Positions 5,509 to 7,972 of a stretch of DNA of 7,972 nucleotides are shown piece by piece (the first letter of the stretch is position 1; the number at the start of each line of letters is the position of its first letter). This stretch comes from Sulfuricella sp. (lineage in GTDB: Bacteria; Pseudomonadota; Gammaproteobacteria; Burkholderiales; Sulfuricellaceae): NCBI GenBank assembly GCA_019911785.1, contig JAIOJM010000034.1, forward strand, positions 1-7,972. The letters are read 5' to 3'. A program made the position numbers and the translations under genes. A model generated the notes under the pieces. It searched no databases, was not told the DNA's origin, and saw only the letters and a list, made by a program, of their open reading frames with translations.

Positions 5509-6897
5509 ATGTATCTCGACCACTTCGGACTAAACCAGTCCCCCTTCAAGATCACGCCGAACACCGAATTTTTCTATACCGGCGGCAACCGTGGCGCCAT
5601 TCTGGACGCGCTGCTCTACGCCATCATCCACGGCGAAGGCATCGTCAAGGTCACCGGCGAGATCGGCAGCGGCAAAACCATGCTGTGCCGGATGCTGGAG
5701 AGCATGCTGCCGGACAATGTCGAAGCGATCTACCTGGCCAATCCCAGTCTGAACCGGGACGAGGTGTTCCACGCCATCGCCGGCGAACTGGGCCTCGCCA
5801 CCGAAGGCAAGCGCGGCGGCGAAATCATGCGCCTGATGCAGAATTGCCTGATTGAAAAACACGCCGCCGGCAAGCAGGTGGTGCTGCTGGTCGAGGAGGC
5901 CCAGGCCATGCCCCTCGACACCCTGGAAGAAATCCGCCTGCTGTCCAACCTGGAAACTGCCCACCACAAGCTGCTGCAAATCGTCCTGTTCGGCCAGCTC
6001 GAACTGGACGATCACCTCAACCTGCCGCAAATGCGTCAGCTCAAGGAACGCATCACCCACGGTTTCAAGGTGCCGCCGCTCGACCTGAAGGACATCCCGG
6101 AATACTTGATGTTCCGCATGCGCGCCGCGGGTTACCACGGCCCGGATACCTTCAGCGCCGGCGCGATCAAACTGATCACCGCAGCCTCCCGGGGCATCAC
6201 CCGGCGCATCAACGTACTTGCCGACAAGGCGCTGCTGGCGGCGTTCTCGGAAAACACCCACAACATCCTGCCCAGGCACATCAAGGCTGCGATCGAGGAC
6301 AGCGAATTCGCCGCTCCTCCCGGCCGCCTGCCGTTGAAACAGATCGGCTTCGCCGCTGCCCTGCTAGTACTGGGAATAGCACTCGGGGCCGGCTGGCAGC
6401 ATCTCGCGCATCCGCTGCTCAAAGCCGATGTGGCCGCGCCGGTCGTTCAAGCCGCACCTGCGCCGACCGCCGATGCCAAACAGGCGCCGCAGCAAAACAG
6501 CCCAGCGGAGAACTCGCCCACCCCCGTCTCTGCTCCATCGCCCGCGCACAGCCCGCTGCAGCAAAGGCTGGACGCCACCCAGTCATGGCTGGCCGGCGAG
6601 GACGGCGCCCGCTTCACGGTTCAATTGATGCTGCTGACCGAGACCGGCACGGAATCCCGATTGGGGAGCGTTTTGAGCAGACTGGACAGGGAATTCGGAT
6701 TGGCGCAAATTTACGTCTACCCCACCCGTATCACGGCAGATCACCAATTCGGCATCACTTATGGCAACTTTTCTTCCCGGGAGCACGCACTCGCATCAAT
6801 TGACAACCTCCCCCCCGGCTACAAGAAGGCCAACTACCCGAAACTGCGCACGGTCAAGGGCATCAGGGATGAAATTGCCAAACAACAAATGCGGTAA
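5509..6897 (+). CDS. mshM: MshM/ExeA-like AAA ATPase with C-terminal SPOR-like domain
   Basis: 462 aa membrane-anchored ATPase, probably helping the pilus secretin insert through peptidoglycan, as ExeA/GspA-type proteins do. It starts MYLDHFGLNQSPF, the classic ExeA/MshM N-terminus. Walker A GEIGSGKT lies at residues 50-57, Walker B VVLLVEEAQ at 124-132 (Glu where many relatives have Asp), and a sensor-2-like GITRRINVLADKAL stretch at 229-242. One membrane helix follows (about 277-296), then a Pro/Ala/Gln-rich linker (about 305-350), then a SPOR-like domain (about 368-455) with FTVQLML, IYVYPTR, FGITYGNFSSREHAL and LRTVKGIRDE. The domain order puts the ATPase in the cytoplasm and the SPOR-like part in the periplasm, where it could bind glycan strands. 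The ATG lacks a good ribosome site; an in-frame GTG at 5467, preceded by AGGAA, would add 14 residues. The family start favours 5509. Confidence 0.87.
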   Translation: MYLDHFGLNQSPFKITPNTEFFYTGGNRGAILDALLYAIIHGEGIVKVTGEIGSGKTMLCRMLESMLPDNVEAIYLANPSLNRDEVFHAIAGELGLATEGKRGGEIMRLMQNCLIEKHAAGKQVVLLVEEAQAMPLDTLEEIRLLSNLETAHHKLLQIVLFGQLELDDHLNLPQMRQLKERITHGFKVPPLDLKDIPEYLMFRMRAAGYHGPDTFSAGAIKLITAASRGITRRINVLADKALLAAFSENTHNILPRHIKAAIEDSEFAAPPGRLPLKQIGFAAALLVLGIALGAGWQHLAHPLLKADVAAPVVQAAPAPTADAKQAPQQNSPAENSPTPVSAPSPAHSPLQQRLDATQSWLAGEDGARFTVQLMLLTETGTESRLGSVLSRLDREFGLAQIYVYPTRITADHQFGITYGNFSSREHALASIDNLPPGYKKANYPKLRTVKGIRDEIAKQQMR

Positions 6898-6976
6898 CAT
6901 CACTTTCGAAATATTCAAAATCAAAAAATCCTCCTAACAAATTGATTACAAATATTCTAAGTGGTAATCTTGCCGC
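6898..6976 (+). other. AT-rich gap between the ATPase gene and mshL
   Basis: This 79-nt spacer is far richer in A and T than the genes on either side and contains no open reading frame or terminator-like hairpin. Its AT richness and a near-consensus promoter at its right end suggest that mshL can be transcribed on its own as well as by read-through. Confidence 0.55.
6942..6970 (+). promoter_or_regulatory. Candidate sigma-70 promoter for mshL
   Basis: TTGATT (6942-6947, four of six matching TTGACA) is followed at exactly 17 bp by TAATCT (6965-6970, four of six matching TATAAT). The expected start point is near 6977, which is the first base of the mshL ATG, so the transcript would be leaderless. 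Such matches arise easily in AT-rich DNA, so this is a moderate call. Confidence 0.4.
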
Positions 6977-7972
6977 ATGAATAAAGTCATGATCGCCATT
7001 ATCGGTTGTTCGATGCTTGCCGCCTGCGGCACGCAGCCGGTTACGCCGTCAGCCGGCCACATCAAGGATGAACCGCGTCCTGCCGGCAACATCCCGAAAA
7101 CGGTGCAGCAGGCCGCACCGCTGCCCCCGCCAAAACCTGCTCTCAAGCCAGAAACCTATAGCGTCGTCGTAAACAATGTTCCGGTGCAGGAGCTGCTGTT
7201 CGCGCTGGCGCGCGACGCCAGAGTCAATGTCGATGTTCACCCCGGAATCGAGGGTAGCATCACGCTCAACGCGATCGACCAGACCCTGCCACAGTTGCTT
7301 ACCCGCATCGCCAAACAGGTGGATATGCGCTACGAACTGGACGGCCCGAACCTGGTGGTGATGCCGGACTCCCCTTTCCTGCGCAACTACAAGGTGGATT
7401 ACCTCAACATGTCGCGGGATGCCACCAGCAACGTCAGCATCGCCACCCAGATCTCCACCACCGGCACCGGGGCTGGCGCCGCAGGCGCCGGCACGGGCAA
7501 CAACAATTCCACCACCTCCGTCACCAACAAATCCAACAACCGCTTCTGGGACACCCTGGTGCAAAACATCAAGGACATCCTGCGGGAAACTGACAAGGTC
7601 CTTCCCGAAGGCTCTTCCGAAACCACCACGGAACAGGCCGGCAGCCAGACCACTACCGGCACCGGCGCACCGGCACTTGCGACCAGCAGCAAAACCAGCA
7701 CGACAGCCAATTCCATCGCCGCAAGCCCCAACCCTGCCGCACTGACCGCCGCCGGCACAACCACCGTGCGGCGCACCACCTTCCGCGAGGCCGCCTCCGT
7801 CATCGCCAACCCGGAAAACGGTCTTCTCAGCGTGCGCGCCACCGGCCGCCAGCATGAAAAAATCCGGGAATTCATCGACCAGATAATGGCCAGCGCCAAG
7901 CGCCAGGTACTCATCGAGGCGACGGTGGTCGAGGTCAAGCTTTCCGACCAGTATCAACAAGGCATCAACTGG
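6977..7972 (+). CDS. mshL: MshL-type pilus secretin lipoprotein, N-terminal part (runs off window)
   Basis: 332 codons, open to the window end. This is the outer-membrane secretin through which an MSHA-type IV pilus would exit. A lipoprotein signal runs from residue 1 to the lipobox LAAC with Cys17, so the mature protein would be lipidated. A Pro/Lys-rich stretch follows (about 33-58), then an STN/secretin N-domain (about 60-130) with VVVNNVPVQELLFALARDA and the LVVMPDSPFLRNYKVDYLNMSRD segment characteristic of MshL. Two Gly/Ala/Ser/Thr-rich inserts (about 160-184 and 211-263) flank the conserved NNRFWDTLVQNIKDIL. From about 264 a second N-domain (NPENGLLSVRATGRQHEKIREFI) leads to the secretin domain start, QVLIEATVVEVKLSDQYQQGINW. 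The start is the ATG at 6977; the Met at codon 5 would leave a signal without a positive charge. The beta-barrel half is outside the window. Confidence 0.92.
   Translation, partial: MNKVMIAIIGCSMLAACGTQPVTPSAGHIKDEPRPAGNIPKTVQQAAPLPPPKPALKPETYSVVVNNVPVQELLFALARDARVNVDVHPGIEGSITLNAIDQTLPQLLTRIAKQVDMRYELDGPNLVVMPDSPFLRNYKVDYLNMSRDATSNVSIATQISTTGTGAGAAGAGTGNNNSTTSVTNKSNNRFWDTLVQNIKDILRETDKVLPEGSSETTTEQAGSQTTTGTGAPALATSSKTSTTANSIAASPNPAALTAAGTTTVRRTTFREAASVIANPENGLLSVRATGRQHEKIREFIDQIMASAKRQVLIEATVVEVKLSDQYQQGINW

Noticed and set aside
5460..5855. Plus-strand open frame of 131 codons starting at ATG 5460, just after AGGA
   Set aside because: The ribosome site is too close to the ATG, the frame runs over the Walker A region of the ATPase in the wrong phase, and the product is Arg/His-rich with no domain.
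6898..6976. Terminator after the pilus ATPase gene
   Set aside because: No GC-rich hairpin followed by a T-tract is present; the gap is simply AT-rich.
7049..7960. Minus-strand open frame of 303 codons opposite mshL
   Set aside because: It has Gly/Ala/His-rich low-complexity content and no domain, and the plus strand encodes a clear secretin lipoprotein.

Overview
The window reads as a GC-rich betaproteobacterial chromosome segment. The order mlaF-E-D-C-B, then a second ABC ATPase and permease, then a BolA-family gene, is typical of Betaproteobacteria. An MSHA-type pilus locus lies beside it, which would fit a Nitrosomonadales-like lineage (Gallionella/Sulfuricella type). That placement rests on protein resemblance only; no search was possible.

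Minus-strand block (positions 1-5372, transcribed right to left): a short DUF72-like protein, MlaF (ATPase), MlaE (permease), MlaD (MCE ring protein), MlaC (periplasmic lipid carrier), MlaB (STAS protein), a YadG-like ABC ATPase, a YadH-like ABC-2 permease, and the first 25 codons of a BolA/IbaG-family protein cut by the window edge. Genes overlap or lie at most 17 nt apart, so this looks like one operon. The Mla proteins form the inner-membrane and periplasmic parts of the pathway that moves phospholipids between the two membranes. The outer-membrane partner MlaA, which many related operons carry, is not here. An extended -10 promoter (TGATATAAT) sits directly before the first gene and would make its mRNA leaderless or almost so.

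Divergent intergenic region (5373-5508): holds the operon promoter on the minus strand and, on the plus strand, a leader with nested inverted repeats before the pilus ATPase gene.

Plus-strand block (5509-7972): a MshM/ExeA-like AAA ATPase with a membrane segment, a Pro/Ala-rich linker and a C-terminal SPOR-like domain, then a 79-nt AT-rich gap, then the first 332 codons of a MshL-type secretin lipoprotein that runs off the window. Together they point to assembly of an MSHA-like type IV pilus through the cell wall and outer membrane.

I saw no tRNA, rRNA, CRISPR array, insertion sequence or convincing rho-independent terminator. Most of the window is recognisable envelope biology. The less ordinary points are the short DUF72-like gene heading the mla operon, the ATPase-SPOR fusion, the two candidate leaderless starts and the structured leader of the pilus ATPase gene.
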